49,480 bases of DNA from an uncultured Candidatus Melainabacteria bacterium (GCA_934717855.1 CAKUZI010000012.1:1-49480), one strand, 5' to 3'; positions 7,547-15,917 are shown, numbered from the stretch's first letter. Program-made: numbers and translations. The notes: generated by a model from the sequence alone, not told the origin.

Positions 7547-9334
7547 TTAACCAATTGTTACCAAAACGTCTCCGGTTTTAACTTTTCCACCGGCTTCAAT
7601 ATCGACCTCTTTTACAGTTCCTGACAATGGAGATTTGATTTCTGTTTCCATTTTCATAGCTTCAACAACAGCAATTACATCACCCTCTGCAACGCTATCA
7701 CCAACAGAAACTTCTACCCTCAAAACTGTTCCAGGAAGAGCGGCTTTGACTGGTTGTCCGTCGCCAGAAACATCTGAAGATTTTTCAATACCTGATTTAA
7801 CATCAAAATCATAAGTTTTTCCATTAACAACTGCTTTTTGTCCGTCAAATTCAATCCCGTATTTTTTGCCGTTAACAGTAACCGTAAATTCTTTTCCGGA
7901 ATTTTCGACAGCAGGTTCTGCTTCTTTATTTTCATTTTTTCTAACGCCAATTGTGCCTTTGCCCTCTAAGAATAAAATACCTTTTTCTTTGCAAGCTGCA
8001 GAAATAAAGACATTCTCATCATTAACAGGTAAACCTGCATCTTCAAGACGTTTTGTAGCTGCGGCAATCCCTTTAGATTCGTCTCTGTCATTAATATCTA
8101 CAACTTTTTCAGTAGTTGGTTCAAGTCCTAATTGTTCAGAGGCAATTTTAACAACTTCTACATCCGGTTCGCAAGGTGTTTTTCCAAAATATCCAAGAAC
8201 CATTTTCCCGTAACCATCTGCAATTTTAGCCCATTTGCCGTGAATAACGTTGTTAAACGCTTGTTGGAAATAGAATTGTGAAACAGGAGTTACAGATGTT
8301 CCAAAACCACCTTTTTCAACAACTTCTTTCATTGCGGAAACGATTTCAGGATATTTATCCATCAAATTGTTATCTCTTAACATTTGTGTATTAGCAGTTA
8401 AAGCTCCTCCAGGAAGTGGTGATTGAATAATCATTGGATTTACTGCCAAAGCTTCAGGAGGTAAGAAGTAGTCTTTCATACATTCTTTGAAAACTTCTTC
8501 TGTTTCAAGGATTTTTTCGATATCTAAACCTAAATCGTATTCTGTTCCTTTTAGGGCATGCCACATTGAAACGATGTCAGGTTGAGCAGTTCCTCCGGAA
8601 ACAGGTTTCATAGACAAATCAATTCCGTCAGCACCACCATCTAATGCTGCCAAATATGCGGATAACCCTGTTCCTGCTGTTTCGTGTGAGTGGAATCTAA
8701 TATGAGCGTCAGCACCTAAAATTTCTCTTGCACGTTTTATTGTTTCATAAACTTTTCTAGGATTTGATGTTCCTGAAGCATCCTTATAAGCAAGGCTGTC
8801 AAACGGAATGCCTGCATCAAGAATATTTCTCAAAACTCTTTCATAAAAATCAGCATCGTGAGCGCCTTGGCAACCGATAGGTAATTCCATCATTGTAATT
8901 GTAACTTCATGGTTCAAACCGTTGTCTTTAATACATTGACCTGAATAGATTAGATTGTTAACATCGTTTAATGCGTCAAAGTTTCTAACAGTTGTAATTC
9001 CGTGCTTTTTAAACATTTTTGCGTGCAAATTAATAATATCACGAGGCTGAGAGTCGAGCCCTACAACATTTACACCTCTTGCTAAGCTTTGTAAATTCAC
9101 GTCAGGGCCTACTGCTGCTCTGATTTTATCCATTGTTTCAAAAGCATTTTCTCTGCAATAAAAGATAGGTGATTGAAAGCGAGCACCACCTGCAACTTCA
9201 AAATGTCTAATTCCTGCCTCTACAGCTGCTTTTAAAGCTGGCAAAAAATCATCGACAAAAACTCTTGCGCCATAAACTGACTGAAAACCATCTCTAAAAG
9301 ATGTATCCATTACCTTAATCTGTTTTTTACCCAT
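7547..9334 (-). CDS. oadA: Biotin-dependent oxaloacetate decarboxylase alpha subunit (or pyruvate carboxylase subunit B)
   Basis: A 595-residue carboxyltransferase fused to its own biotin carrier. The N-terminal barrel (about residues 5-300) has DTSFRDGFQS, where Asp and Gln of the usual RDAHQS are kept but Ala-His are replaced; YKDASGT with the carbamylated-lysine position; and the metal motif HSHETAG. The conserved PYC/OADA domain follows (about 310-460), then a linker and the biotinyl domain with EAMKMET, biotin Lys at about residue 561, 34 residues from the end. The start at 9334 follows AGGAAAGG; an upstream in-frame ATG at 9406 overlaps oadG and is rejected. With OadG and OadB beside it, a Na+ pump is favoured over a carboxylase. 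Confidence 0.88.
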   Translation of the reverse strand: MGKKQIKVMDTSFRDGFQSVYGARVFVDDFLPALKAAVEAGIRHFEVAGGARFQSPIFYCRENAFETMDKIRAAVGPDVNLQSLARGVNVVGLDSQPRDIINLHAKMFKKHGITTVRNFDALNDVNNLIYSGQCIKDNGLNHEVTITMMELPIGCQGAHDADFYERVLRNILDAGIPFDSLAYKDASGTSNPRKVYETIKRAREILGADAHIRFHSHETAGTGLSAYLAALDGGADGIDLSMKPVSGGTAQPDIVSMWHALKGTEYDLGLDIEKILETEEVFKECMKDYFLPPEALAVNPMIIQSPLPGGALTANTQMLRDNNLMDKYPEIVSAMKEVVEKGGFGTSVTPVSQFYFQQAFNNVIHGKWAKIADGYGKMVLGYFGKTPCEPDVEVVKIASEQLGLEPTTEKVVDINDRDESKGIAAATKRLEDAGLPVNDENVFISAACKEKGILFLEGKGTIGVRKNENKEAEPAVENSGKEFTVTVNGKKYGIEFDGQKAVVNGKTYDFDVKSGIEKSSDVSGDGQPVKAALPGTVLRVEVSVGDSVAEGDVIAVVEAMKMETEIKSPLSGTVKEVDIEAGGKVKTGDVLVTIG

Positions 9335-9353
9335 ATATTTACCTTTCCTAAAC

Positions 9354-9590
9354 TTATTTTCTAGCCATAACAGCTGCCAATGCAACTGCAATTGCTTCAT
9401 CATCACTTGAAACCACTTTTTTTACGGCTTTTTGTACTGTTTCAACTTTCTCAGGGAAAATTTTGTTTAAATACAAGACTATAGCTGACATTATGCGCAT
9501 AGAGCCGATAAGCACGCACAAGAACGCCAATACAGTTCCCATTCCAATTCCCATAAGAGTAAAGCCTAAAATCCAATTTTCACTACTCAT
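9354..9590 (-). CDS. oadG: Sodium pump decarboxylase, gamma subunit
   Basis: A 78-residue protein with one N-terminal membrane helix (ILGFTLMGIGMGTVLAFLCVLIGSM) and a short charged cytoplasmic tail, the layout of OadG subunits that hold the alpha and beta subunits together. The C-terminal DDEAIAVALAAVMA is typical of the family. It begins inside the stop codon of birA (ATGA overlap at 9587-9590) and is followed by oadA after 19 bp. Low complexity makes a similarity search weak, so the call rests largely on position and topology. Confidence 0.85.
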   Translation of the reverse strand: MSSENWILGFTLMGIGMGTVLAFLCVLIGSMRIMSAIVLYLNKIFPEKVETVQKAVKKVVSSDDEAIAVALAAVMARK

Positions 9591-10309
9591 AAAATATCTC
9601 CCATTGTTAATATAAACTCTTTGTTATTCTTTTCAATTACAAGTTCGCCGTTGTCATTGATTGCTTTTGCAATACCGGATTTTTTGTCATTGAAAACTTT
9701 GACAGAAATCTCTTTCCCCAAAAAATTACATCTTTCAATATAATCTTTTTTTATCATAAAAAAACCTTGTTTGAGAAATTCTTCATAGTTCTTAAAAAAT
9801 TCATGCAATAGTTTTTCGGTGAACAAATTTTTATCTATATATTCTCTTTCAAGCTCTATATTTAAAGCAGTTGCAACTCTTTCTTTAATTTGTTTTAAAT
9901 CGTTTTTATCAGCATTTAGATTTACTCCGATGCCAAGAACCAAACCTTTGAATTTACTTCCTTGCATGACAGTTTCTGATAAAATTCCAGAAATTTTACT
10001 TCCGTTAACCATGACATCATTTGGCCATTTGATTTTAGGTGAAAGTCCGTATTCTTCTAAAACTAGTGCTAAAGTAACCGATAAATATTGCGTTAAATTA
10101 GAATAAACTTCATCAAAAGAGCTTGATGGTTTTAAGACAATCGTCATGAATAAATTTCCCTCGCCTAAGTCAATCCATTTTCTATCAAATCTTCCTCTTC
10201 CACATGTTTGAGTTTTGGCAATTATGACAGTTTTATCTTCAAGACTATCCAGATTTTCTTTAGCATAAAGGTTGGTAGAATTTACTTCTTCCAATTTAAT
10301 GATATTCAT
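9587..10309 (-). CDS. birA: Biotin--protein ligase
   Basis: Attaches biotin to the lysine of biotin carrier domains via biotinyl-AMP. The 240-residue catalytic domain shows EVNSTNLYAKE, the GRGRFDRKW adenylate-binding loop and KWPNDVMVNGSKISGIL; a small C-terminal beta domain follows. There is no N-terminal helix-turn-helix, so it is a monofunctional (group I) ligase and not a repressor of biotin synthesis. The ATG at 10309 follows AGGGGATAAA; an in-frame ATG at 10324 before that site is rejected. Being first in the decarboxylase operon and overlapping oadG, its supply should be tied to its likely substrate, OadA. Confidence 0.93.
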   Translation of the reverse strand: MNIIKLEEVNSTNLYAKENLDSLEDKTVIIAKTQTCGRGRFDRKWIDLGEGNLFMTIVLKPSSSFDEVYSNLTQYLSVTLALVLEEYGLSPKIKWPNDVMVNGSKISGILSETVMQGSKFKGLVLGIGVNLNADKNDLKQIKERVATALNIELEREYIDKNLFTEKLLHEFFKNYEEFLKQGFFMIKKDYIERCNFLGKEISVKVFNDKKSGIAKAINDNGELVIEKNNKEFILTMGDIL

Positions 10310-10370
10310 TTTATCCCCTAACATATAATTTATATAATTATATTAACCTAAACAAAAAAATAATGAAATA

Positions 10371-10694
10371 CTATTTTTTTGCAAGACTGTTAGTGAGATT
10401 AAGGACTATTTCAAGCTTCTCAGGATCTTTTATTTTAGCTAAATTTTTTTCAATCATGGTAAGTAGCTCTTGAGAAGACTTAAATTTATTTGTTGCAAAA
10501 AACTCTTCAACACTAATGTCAAAAGCAGCCATGAGTTTGTCAATAGTATCAGAAGTAACAAAATTATCACCTGATTCTATGCTACTCAACGCTCTTTGAG
10601 AAATGTCAATCATTTCAGAAAGTTTTTCTTGAGTGTATCCATTTTGGATTCTCAGTGATTTTATTCGTTTTCCAAATTCTTTTTTAATTCCCAT
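10371..10694 (-). CDS. XRE-family transcriptional regulator
   Basis: A 107-residue protein with an N-terminal Cro/C1 helix-turn-helix (about residues 5-62: IKSLRIQNGYTQEKLSEMIDISQRALSSIE pattern, read here as YTQEKLSEMI and QRALSSIESG) and a short helical C-terminus that may dimerise. It lies 61 bp before birA on the same strand and is divergent from the unknown gene at 10890. Repeated CTATTTAAAAGT elements in the shared 195-bp region are candidate operators. Its target (itself, the divergent gene, or the decarboxylase operon) cannot be decided. Confidence 0.85.
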   Translation of the reverse strand: MGIKKEFGKRIKSLRIQNGYTQEKLSEMIDISQRALSSIESGDNFVTSDTIDKLMAAFDISVEEFFATNKFKSSQELLTMIEKNLAKIKDPEKLEIVLNLTNSLAKK

Positions 10695-10889
10695 ACTTTT
10701 AACTTCTATTTTTTATGTTTTTACTATTTAAAAGTATTTTATATTAAGATATGTAAAGCTGGAATGTATTGACAATACTAAGTATATAGAATATAGAATT
10801 GTAAAGTATATTTTAGGTGTCAATTTTTTCTATTTAAAAGTTTTAATATAAGAGTAGGTAAAAATAATTGTAGAAAGGAAACGTAAATT
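10695..10889. promoter_or_regulatory. Divergent regulatory region with repeated XRE-operator candidates
   Basis: The 195-bp spacer holds two identical direct copies of CTATTTAAAAGT (10724-10735 and 10830-10841) and a partial inverted copy ACTTTTAA (10695-10702). The copies flank a TTGACA box, so binding at both could loop or cover the promoter. Operator function is inferred. Confidence 0.4.
10769..10797 (+). promoter_or_regulatory. Candidate promoter of the gene at 10890
   Basis: A perfect TTGACA (10769-10774) with TATAGA at 17 bp (10792-10797), or TAGAAT at 19 bp. The leader would be about 85 bases. Confidence 0.5.
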
Positions 10890-11594
10890 ATGGTAGATTT
10901 AAAACTTGCAAAAATAGGTTGTAAAGCTTTGGAGTATAGCAAACATGCGGTTTATGATGCAAAAAAATTAAAAGGAGGCGAATTTGGACTTAAAACCGGA
11001 AAAACTCTTTTTCATACTGCAACTTCTGCCAATAAGCCAAGAACAACTCTTCGCTATGCTGATAATATGTTACGCAGTGGGGTTAAACTAAATAATATGG
11101 AACTACCAGCAGATACATTTTTGTCTAGAGTCCCAGAGCAACAACGTAAAGCTGTTGCAAGCTTACTTGGAAACCCTGACACAGTTGTTTGTTCAGCAAA
11201 AGCAAATACAAAAGGAAGCGGTTTTTCTATTTTAGGATTTGTTGGTAAAAAAGGAAATAAAACAGTTGGTAAAGGTGCAGTTTCTGTATCACAACTAGGT
11301 ACTCCAAATGCTGTTGCGAAATGGAGATTTGGTGGTAAAAATGTTAAAACAACCGGATTTATTGACTGCGCACAAACAGCTACACCTGAACAAGTTTCTG
11401 TTATTCCTTCGTTTGTGAAGAAAATGTTAGGAATTGAAGCACAGGCTGGAAATGCTGCTAGGGTAAATCTAAATATTAATGCAAAAAAAGCTGTAGACAT
11501 TTTGCCAGATGGACAATTGGGAAATTTAACTTCTGGTGTTCCACAAACAGCTATTGACAAATTTATGGCAACTGTAAGAAATGTTCTTTCATAA
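10890..11594 (+). CDS. Hypothetical protein
   Basis: A 234-residue protein I do not recognise. It is basic and Gly/Ala/Lys-rich, has no signal peptide or membrane segment, and contains runs such as KANTKGSGFSILGFVGKKG and INAKKAVDILPDGQLG. The start follows AGAAAGGAAACG. It has its own promoter candidate and a clear terminator, so it is a single-gene unit divergent from the XRE regulator, which may control it. The low-hydrophobicity, repeat-free sequence resembles an abundant structural or secreted-effector-like protein, but nothing decisive is visible. Confidence 0.75.
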   Translation: MVDLKLAKIGCKALEYSKHAVYDAKKLKGGEFGLKTGKTLFHTATSANKPRTTLRYADNMLRSGVKLNNMELPADTFLSRVPEQQRKAVASLLGNPDTVVCSAKANTKGSGFSILGFVGKKGNKTVGKGAVSVSQLGTPNAVAKWRFGGKNVKTTGFIDCAQTATPEQVSVIPSFVKKMLGIEAQAGNAARVNLNINAKKAVDILPDGQLGNLTSGVPQTAIDKFMATVRNVLS

Positions 11595-11614
11595 AATTTG
11601 AAAATATATAATTA

Positions 11615-11648
11615 AAGCGGGAAGTAAGCAAACTTTCCGCTTTTTTAT
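11615..11648 (+). terminator. Rho-independent terminator
   Basis: An 11-bp stem (11615-11625 with 11632-11642, one G-T pair) followed by TTTTTT; separates the unknown gene from the ATP synthase operon. Confidence 0.85.
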
Positions 11649-11658
11649 AAAAAAAAAT

Positions 11659-11686
11659 TTGCGATTTTTTTTTTACGAGTTAAAAT
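11659..11686 (+). promoter_or_regulatory. Candidate promoter of the ATP synthase operon
   Basis: TTGCGA (11659-11664) and TAAAAT (11681-11686) with a 16-bp spacer, just after the terminator and about 22 bp before atpB. Confidence 0.5.
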
Positions 11687-11708
11687 TAAGTCACGAGGGA
11701 GAGAAAAC

Positions 11709-12401
11709 ATGGAACATTGGATTTACACATTGAAGATTTTAGGTCATACTGTATCTTTAAACTTGGATACAATATTTACCATGTGGTTTGCAATGGCTGT
11801 TGTAATCATATTTGCGTTGTTTGCAACAAGAAATTTATCAATAATTCCGAATAAACTTCAAGCTGTTTCTGAAAGTATTATGAAGTTTTTCTATGGAACT
11901 CTTGATACAATGGTTCCAAACGATAACAGACGACATGTTCCTTTGGTTGCATCATTATTTTTGTTTATTGTTACTGCAAATTTGATGGGACAACTTCCTT
12001 TGAGAATTATTCATTTGAAATCCGGAGCAGAGCTTGCTTCACCGACTAACGATATTAATTTGACGGCTTCTATGGCTGTTATTGTATTGATATATTACGT
12101 TGTGATGGGAATTAGGGCAAAAGGTCCTAAATTCTTTTTGCACGAATTAAGTTTCACCGGAATTGTTATGGGATTGGTAGAACTTTTGGAAATGTTTACA
12201 AGACCACTAAGTTTGGCAATCCGACTTTTTGCAAATATATTTGCCGGCGAAATTCTTGTTTCAATAGCATTAGGAGGCTTGGCTTATTTCTTGCCATTAC
12301 CGATTATGTTATTTGAAATTTTGGTTGCTTTTATTCAGGCAACTGTATTTATGATGTTGACGATTGCTTATATTGGTTCGGCAACAGGAGAAGAACACTA
12401 A
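11709..12401 (+). CDS. atpB: ATP synthase F0 subunit a
   Basis: Forms the ion half-channels next to the c ring. The 230-residue protein has five or six membrane helices and the family block TRPLSLAIRLFANIFAGEI with the essential Arg in AIRLFAN. The N-terminus is short. The start follows CGAGGGAGAG. It is the first gene of a plus-strand cluster in the cyanobacterial order a-c-b'-b-delta-alpha-gamma; no atpI precedes it. Confidence 0.95.
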   Translation: MEHWIYTLKILGHTVSLNLDTIFTMWFAMAVVIIFALFATRNLSIIPNKLQAVSESIMKFFYGTLDTMVPNDNRRHVPLVASLFLFIVTANLMGQLPLRIIHLKSGAELASPTNDINLTASMAVIVLIYYVVMGIRAKGPKFFLHELSFTGIVMGLVELLEMFTRPLSLAIRLFANIFAGEILVSIALGGLAYFLPLPIMLFEILVAFIQATVFMMLTIAYIGSATGEEH

Positions 12402-12432
12402 ACGTATAGTTATAGATAAAAGGAGAGAAATT

Positions 12433-12672
12433 ATGGTAGACACAGCTACAGTTTCACAAATGGCACATTTAGGTGCAGGTATTGCAATCGGTTTTGGTGC
12501 AGTAGGCGCAGGACTTGGTATTGGTTTCGCGACAAAAGGTTTGATGGATGCAGTTTCAAGACAACCTGAAGTTGCTGGTAAAGCATTCGGGTTCTTCTTG
12601 TTGGGTGCTGCTTTGTCAGAAGCTTGTGCATTGTATGCTTTCGTTATCGCATTTATGTTGTTAGCAAAGTAG
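12433..12672 (+). CDS. atpE: ATP synthase F0 subunit c
   Basis: A 79-residue hairpin protein of the rotor ring with the glycine-rich first helix (GAVGAGLGIGF), the RQPE loop and the ion-binding Glu63 in ALSEACALYAF. The positions that ligate Na+ in sodium-driven rings (Gln in helix 1, Ser after the Glu) are Ile30 and Ala64 here, which points to protons. The ATG at 12433 follows AAGGAGAG; the frame is open further upstream, overlapping atpB, and that extension is rejected. Confidence 0.95.
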   Translation: MVDTATVSQMAHLGAGIAIGFGAVGAGLGIGFATKGLMDAVSRQPEVAGKAFGFFLLGAALSEACALYAFVIAFMLLAK

Positions 12673-12707
12673 GCAGCTAAGCGGCTAAGAAGCGAGGCAG
12701 CTAAGCG
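12671..12707 (+). repeat. Tandem 24-bp repeat in the atpE-atpF' spacer
   Basis: AGGCAGCTAAGCG occurs at 12671-12683 and again at 12695-12707, a 24-bp period that begins within the atpE stop codon. It lies in an unusually long (175 bp) and less AT-rich spacer. The spacer otherwise holds no open frame I would call. Confidence 0.6.
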
Positions 12708-12847
12708 AAACTGCTAGTAGAAAAGGTAAGAACGGGAACAAGCGTTTAAAAATTTGAATAAAAATCTGTAAGAATTTTGGATAAGCGCAGTGACTAACGT
12801 TCAACTTCCAAAGTAACACCGATATTTACGCAGAGGGTAAAAAGAAA

Positions 12848-13315
12848 ATGGAATTTAACGCAACATTTTTAGTATCAGCAATAAGTTTTATAATATTTAC
12901 GGTTATAATGAATAAAATATTTTATAAACCGTTAGAGAATGTTATGGATGAACGTCAAAGCTTTATCGATAATTCAAAAGCTGATGCGCTTAATTCTAAT
13001 AACAAGGCAGACGAAATTTTGAAAGACAAAGAAGATAGGTTGAGTAAATCTGCTTTAGAGGCTAAAAGACTTGTTGCAGAAAGAGTTGATGTTGCGAATG
13101 AAAGTTCTAAAGCCTTGACTGATAAAGCGAAACAAAAATCACATGATGAAATATCTTCTGCCAAATTAAATCTTCAAAATGAAGTTAAACTATCTTCAGA
13201 AGAACTTAAATCAAAAGTTAAAGATTTGGCGGAAGTAATATCATCAAAAGTTCTTGGTATGGATACACATATCGAAAATATAGACAATGAACTTGTAAAT
13301 GGGATGCTTAAATAA
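12848..13315 (+). CDS. atpF': ATP synthase F0 subunit b'
   Basis: One of two b-type stator subunits, as in Cyanobacteria and chloroplasts (often named atpG in cyanobacterial genomes). The 155-residue protein has one N-terminal membrane helix (FLVSAISFIIFTVIMNKIF), the YKPLENVMDERQ block, then a long charged coiled coil. Start preceded by AGAGGG. Its stop overlaps the start of the next gene (TAATG at 13313-13317). Confidence 0.88.
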   Translation: MEFNATFLVSAISFIIFTVIMNKIFYKPLENVMDERQSFIDNSKADALNSNNKADEILKDKEDRLSKSALEAKRLVAERVDVANESSKALTDKAKQKSHDEISSAKLNLQNEVKLSSEELKSKVKDLAEVISSKVLGMDTHIENIDNELVNGMLK

Positions 13316-13818
13316 TGAATGAATTAGCAAATTTTTGGAATATCATAGTAGAATCAAATACGTTTAATTTTGTAGTATTGTTAATCATTTTTGCAGTACT
13401 TTGCAAAAAAATGAATGTTGCAGATGGTGTTGAAAAAATTAAACAAGGCATCATTAATTCTATAAACAGTGCCAAAGAAGAACAAGAACGTGCTAAAGAA
13501 AAATTAAAAAATGCTGAAAAATCAATTGAAAATATTGACAATGATATTGCAAAACAGTTAGAATCTGCTTCTCAAAGAGGAGAAGGACTTGCTAATCAAA
13601 TTCTTGCGAATACTGAATTCAAAGTTCAACAAATTGAAAAAAATGCGAAAAGAGTTATAGAAGCAGAAGAAAAAACATTATCAGCTGAAATGACCGGTAA
13701 AACATTGAATTCGTCAATTGAATTAGCAAAAAGACACATTATCGCAACTCTTGAAAATAATCCGGAATTGCATAACAAGTTTATTGATGAAAGTATTGAA
13801 AATATAGACAGGATATAA
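13315..13818 (+). CDS. atpF: ATP synthase F0 subunit b
   Basis: The second b-type stator subunit, 167 residues: N-terminal membrane helix (FNFVVLLIIFAVLC) followed by an extended coiled coil rich in Lys, Glu and Ala that reaches up to the delta subunit. It is translationally coupled to b' by a one-base overlap and is followed by atpH after three bases. Hetero-dimerisation with b' is expected from the family. Confidence 0.88.
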   Translation: MNELANFWNIIVESNTFNFVVLLIIFAVLCKKMNVADGVEKIKQGIINSINSAKEEQERAKEKLKNAEKSIENIDNDIAKQLESASQRGEGLANQILANTEFKVQQIEKNAKRVIEAEEKTLSAEMTGKTLNSSIELAKRHIIATLENNPELHNKFIDESIENIDRI

Positions 13819-13821
13819 CTT

Positions 13822-14370
13822 ATGAGTACAAGTAGTAAAATTTCAACATCAGCACAAAATTATGCAGACTCATTAATAAAAGTCGGACAAGACGGAGTAA
13901 TGACCTATGATGCAATTCTTACTGATTTAAATACAATCAAAGAGATTACATCAAACTCAAAAGATTTGGTTGATGTAATGGAAAATCCTGCAATTTCAAC
14001 AAATGTTAAAGATGAGATTTTGTATAATGTATTTTCAAATCAAATTAATGAAAAATTAATTAATTTTCTAAAAGTTTTAATAGATAAAAAAAGATTTTAT
14101 GAGCTGAATGAAATAATTGAGGCATACTCGGATAAAGTTGATGAAATTTATAATATAAAAAGAGTTGAAGTTGTTTCAGCAGTTGATGTTTCAGATGATA
14201 AAAAGCAGAAACTTTTAGAAAAGTTGCAAAACAAGTTACAAAAAACTGTTATTGCAAACTGGCATACTGATAAAAGTATTATTGGCGGACTTGTTATTAA
14301 AATTGATGACGATGTTATTGATAACAGTCTAAAAAATAAATTAGAGAATTTAAGTAAAAATATAATATAG
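13822..14370 (+). CDS. atpH: ATP synthase F1 subunit delta
   Basis: Links the b-type stalk to the top of the alpha3beta3 head. The 182-residue length and the order of helices match the family: N-terminal helical domain beginning AQNYADSLIKVGQDG, the central FLKVLIDKKRFYELNEIIEAY, and the C-terminal WHTDKSIIGGLVIKIDDDVID block that is the clearest delta signature. Spaced 3 bp from atpF and 10 bp from atpA. Confidence 0.92.
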   Translation: MSTSSKISTSAQNYADSLIKVGQDGVMTYDAILTDLNTIKEITSNSKDLVDVMENPAISTNVKDEILYNVFSNQINEKLINFLKVLIDKKRFYELNEIIEAYSDKVDEIYNIKRVEVVSAVDVSDDKKQKLLEKLQNKLQKTVIANWHTDKSIIGGLVIKIDDDVIDNSLKNKLENLSKNII

Positions 14371-14380
14371 AGAGGAAATT

Positions 14381-15892
14381 ATGGCACTTATTAAACCAGA
14401 TGAAATTAGTTCTATAATTAAAAGCAAAATCGAAAACTACGACATTCAAGCAGAAGTATCAAATACTGGTACTGTAATTGAAGTTGGTGACGGTATTGCG
14501 CGAGTTTACGGGCTAAGAAATGTAATGTCAAATGAGCTTGTAACATTTGAAGACGGGAAAAATACTCTCGGAATTACTATGAACCTTGATGAAGATAACG
14601 TAGGTATTGTAATTTTGGGTGAATATACACATATTAAAGAAGGTATGACAGTTAAAACGACCGGAAGAATTGCTTCAGTTCCGGTTGGAGATGCGCTTAT
14701 CGGAAGAATTGTAGATCCTACGGGTAAACCAATTGATGGTAAAGGTGAAATCAATTCGGATAAAACTCGTCCGATAGAAAGAGTTGCTCCCGGGATTGTT
14801 GCCAGAAAATCTGTTCACCAACCATTGCAAACAGGTTTGACAGCGATTGATGCGTTAACTCCAATCGGTAGAGGTCAGCGTGAGTTGATTATTGGTGACA
14901 GACAGACAGGTAAAACAGCTATTGCACTTGACACAATTATTAACCAAAAAGGGCAAAATGTAATTTGTATTTATGTTGCAATTGGCCAAAAAGCGTCTAC
15001 AGTTGCTCAAATTGCTAAAACTTTGGAAGAACATGGGGCAATGGAATATTCAATTATTGTTTCAGCAACTGCCAATGAACCTGCTCCTTTGCAATATATT
15101 GCTCCATTTGCAGGGGTTGCGATTGGTGAAGAATTTATGGAACAAGGTAAAGATGTTTTGATTATTTATGATGATTTGTCAAAACACGCTCAGGCTTATC
15201 GTGCGATGAGTTTGCTTCTTAAAAGACCGCCTGGACGTGAAGCTTACCCTGGAGATGTTTTCTATCTTCATTCAAGACTTCTTGAGCGTGCAGTAAAATT
15301 AAGTGATGAATTAGGTGGTGGAAGTATTACAGCGTTACCTATTATTGAAACTCAGGCTGGTGACGTATCTGCTTACATTCCAACTAACGTAATTTCAATT
15401 ACTGACGGACAAATTTTCTTGGAATCTAACTTGTTTAACTCAGGTGTAAGACCGGCTATAAACGCAGGTATTTCAGTATCTCGTGTTGGTGGTGCTGCTC
15501 AAACTAAAGGTATTAAACAAGTTGCAGGTCAGTTAAGACTTGATTTGGCTCAGTACAATGAACTTGCTGCATTTGCACAGTTTGCATCTGATTTGGATGC
15601 TTCAACAAAAGCTCAACTACTAAGAGGTGAAAAACTTACCGAAGTGTTGAAACAGCCTCAGTATAATCCTTTGAGCGTTGCAGAACAAATTACTATTTTG
15701 TTCGCAGCTAACGAAGGTATTTTGGATGATGTTCAAAATACTGATATTGCTAAGTTCAAGAAAGAATGGTTTGCTTATTTGAATGCAAATTTTGCAGAAC
15801 TTAAAGAAAAACTTAACAATGGTGCAAAACTTGAAGACGCTGATAAGGCTGAATTGAAAGATGCATTAGCTAAATTTAAGAAAACTTTCTAG
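14381..15892 (+). CDS. atpA: ATP synthase F1 subunit alpha
   Basis: The non-catalytic nucleotide-binding subunit, 503 residues. Visible are the N-terminal beta-barrel (VEVGDGIARVYGL), Walker A GDRQTGKTAIALDT, the IYDDLSKHAQAYR Walker B region, the PPGREAYPGDVFYLHSRLLER block and SVSRVGGAAQ with the arginine finger. The start follows AGAGGAAATT. The catalytic beta subunit gene (atpD) is not in the window, as expected where it is paired with atpC elsewhere. Confidence 0.98.
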   Translation: MALIKPDEISSIIKSKIENYDIQAEVSNTGTVIEVGDGIARVYGLRNVMSNELVTFEDGKNTLGITMNLDEDNVGIVILGEYTHIKEGMTVKTTGRIASVPVGDALIGRIVDPTGKPIDGKGEINSDKTRPIERVAPGIVARKSVHQPLQTGLTAIDALTPIGRGQRELIIGDRQTGKTAIALDTIINQKGQNVICIYVAIGQKASTVAQIAKTLEEHGAMEYSIIVSATANEPAPLQYIAPFAGVAIGEEFMEQGKDVLIIYDDLSKHAQAYRAMSLLLKRPPGREAYPGDVFYLHSRLLERAVKLSDELGGGSITALPIIETQAGDVSAYIPTNVISITDGQIFLESNLFNSGVRPAINAGISVSRVGGAAQTKGIKQVAGQLRLDLAQYNELAAFAQFASDLDASTKAQLLRGEKLTEVLKQPQYNPLSVAEQITILFAANEGILDDVQNTDIAKFKKEWFAYLNANFAELKEKLNNGAKLEDADKAELKDALAKFKKTF

Positions 15893-15897
15893 CGTGA

Positions 15898-15917
15898 GGT
15901 GGGTATGATTACCCACC
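15898..15917 (+). repeat. Hairpin between atpA and atpG
   Basis: A perfect 8-bp GC-rich stem (GGTGGGTA, loop TGAT, TACCCACC) just after the atpA stop. The following GTTTTAAAT is a poor T run, so it may be a partial terminator or a processing/stability element and not a full stop. Confidence 0.6.

Noticed and set aside
7866..8213. Plus-strand frame inside oadA (and similar ones at 6471, 9819, 17174, 19982, 37688, 45000)
   Set aside because: Ser/Pro/Leu-rich shadows of conserved minus-strand genes.
11054..11560. 168-codon minus-strand frame inside the gene at 10890
   Set aside because: Antisense shadow; the plus-strand frame has a ribosome binding site, promoter and terminator.
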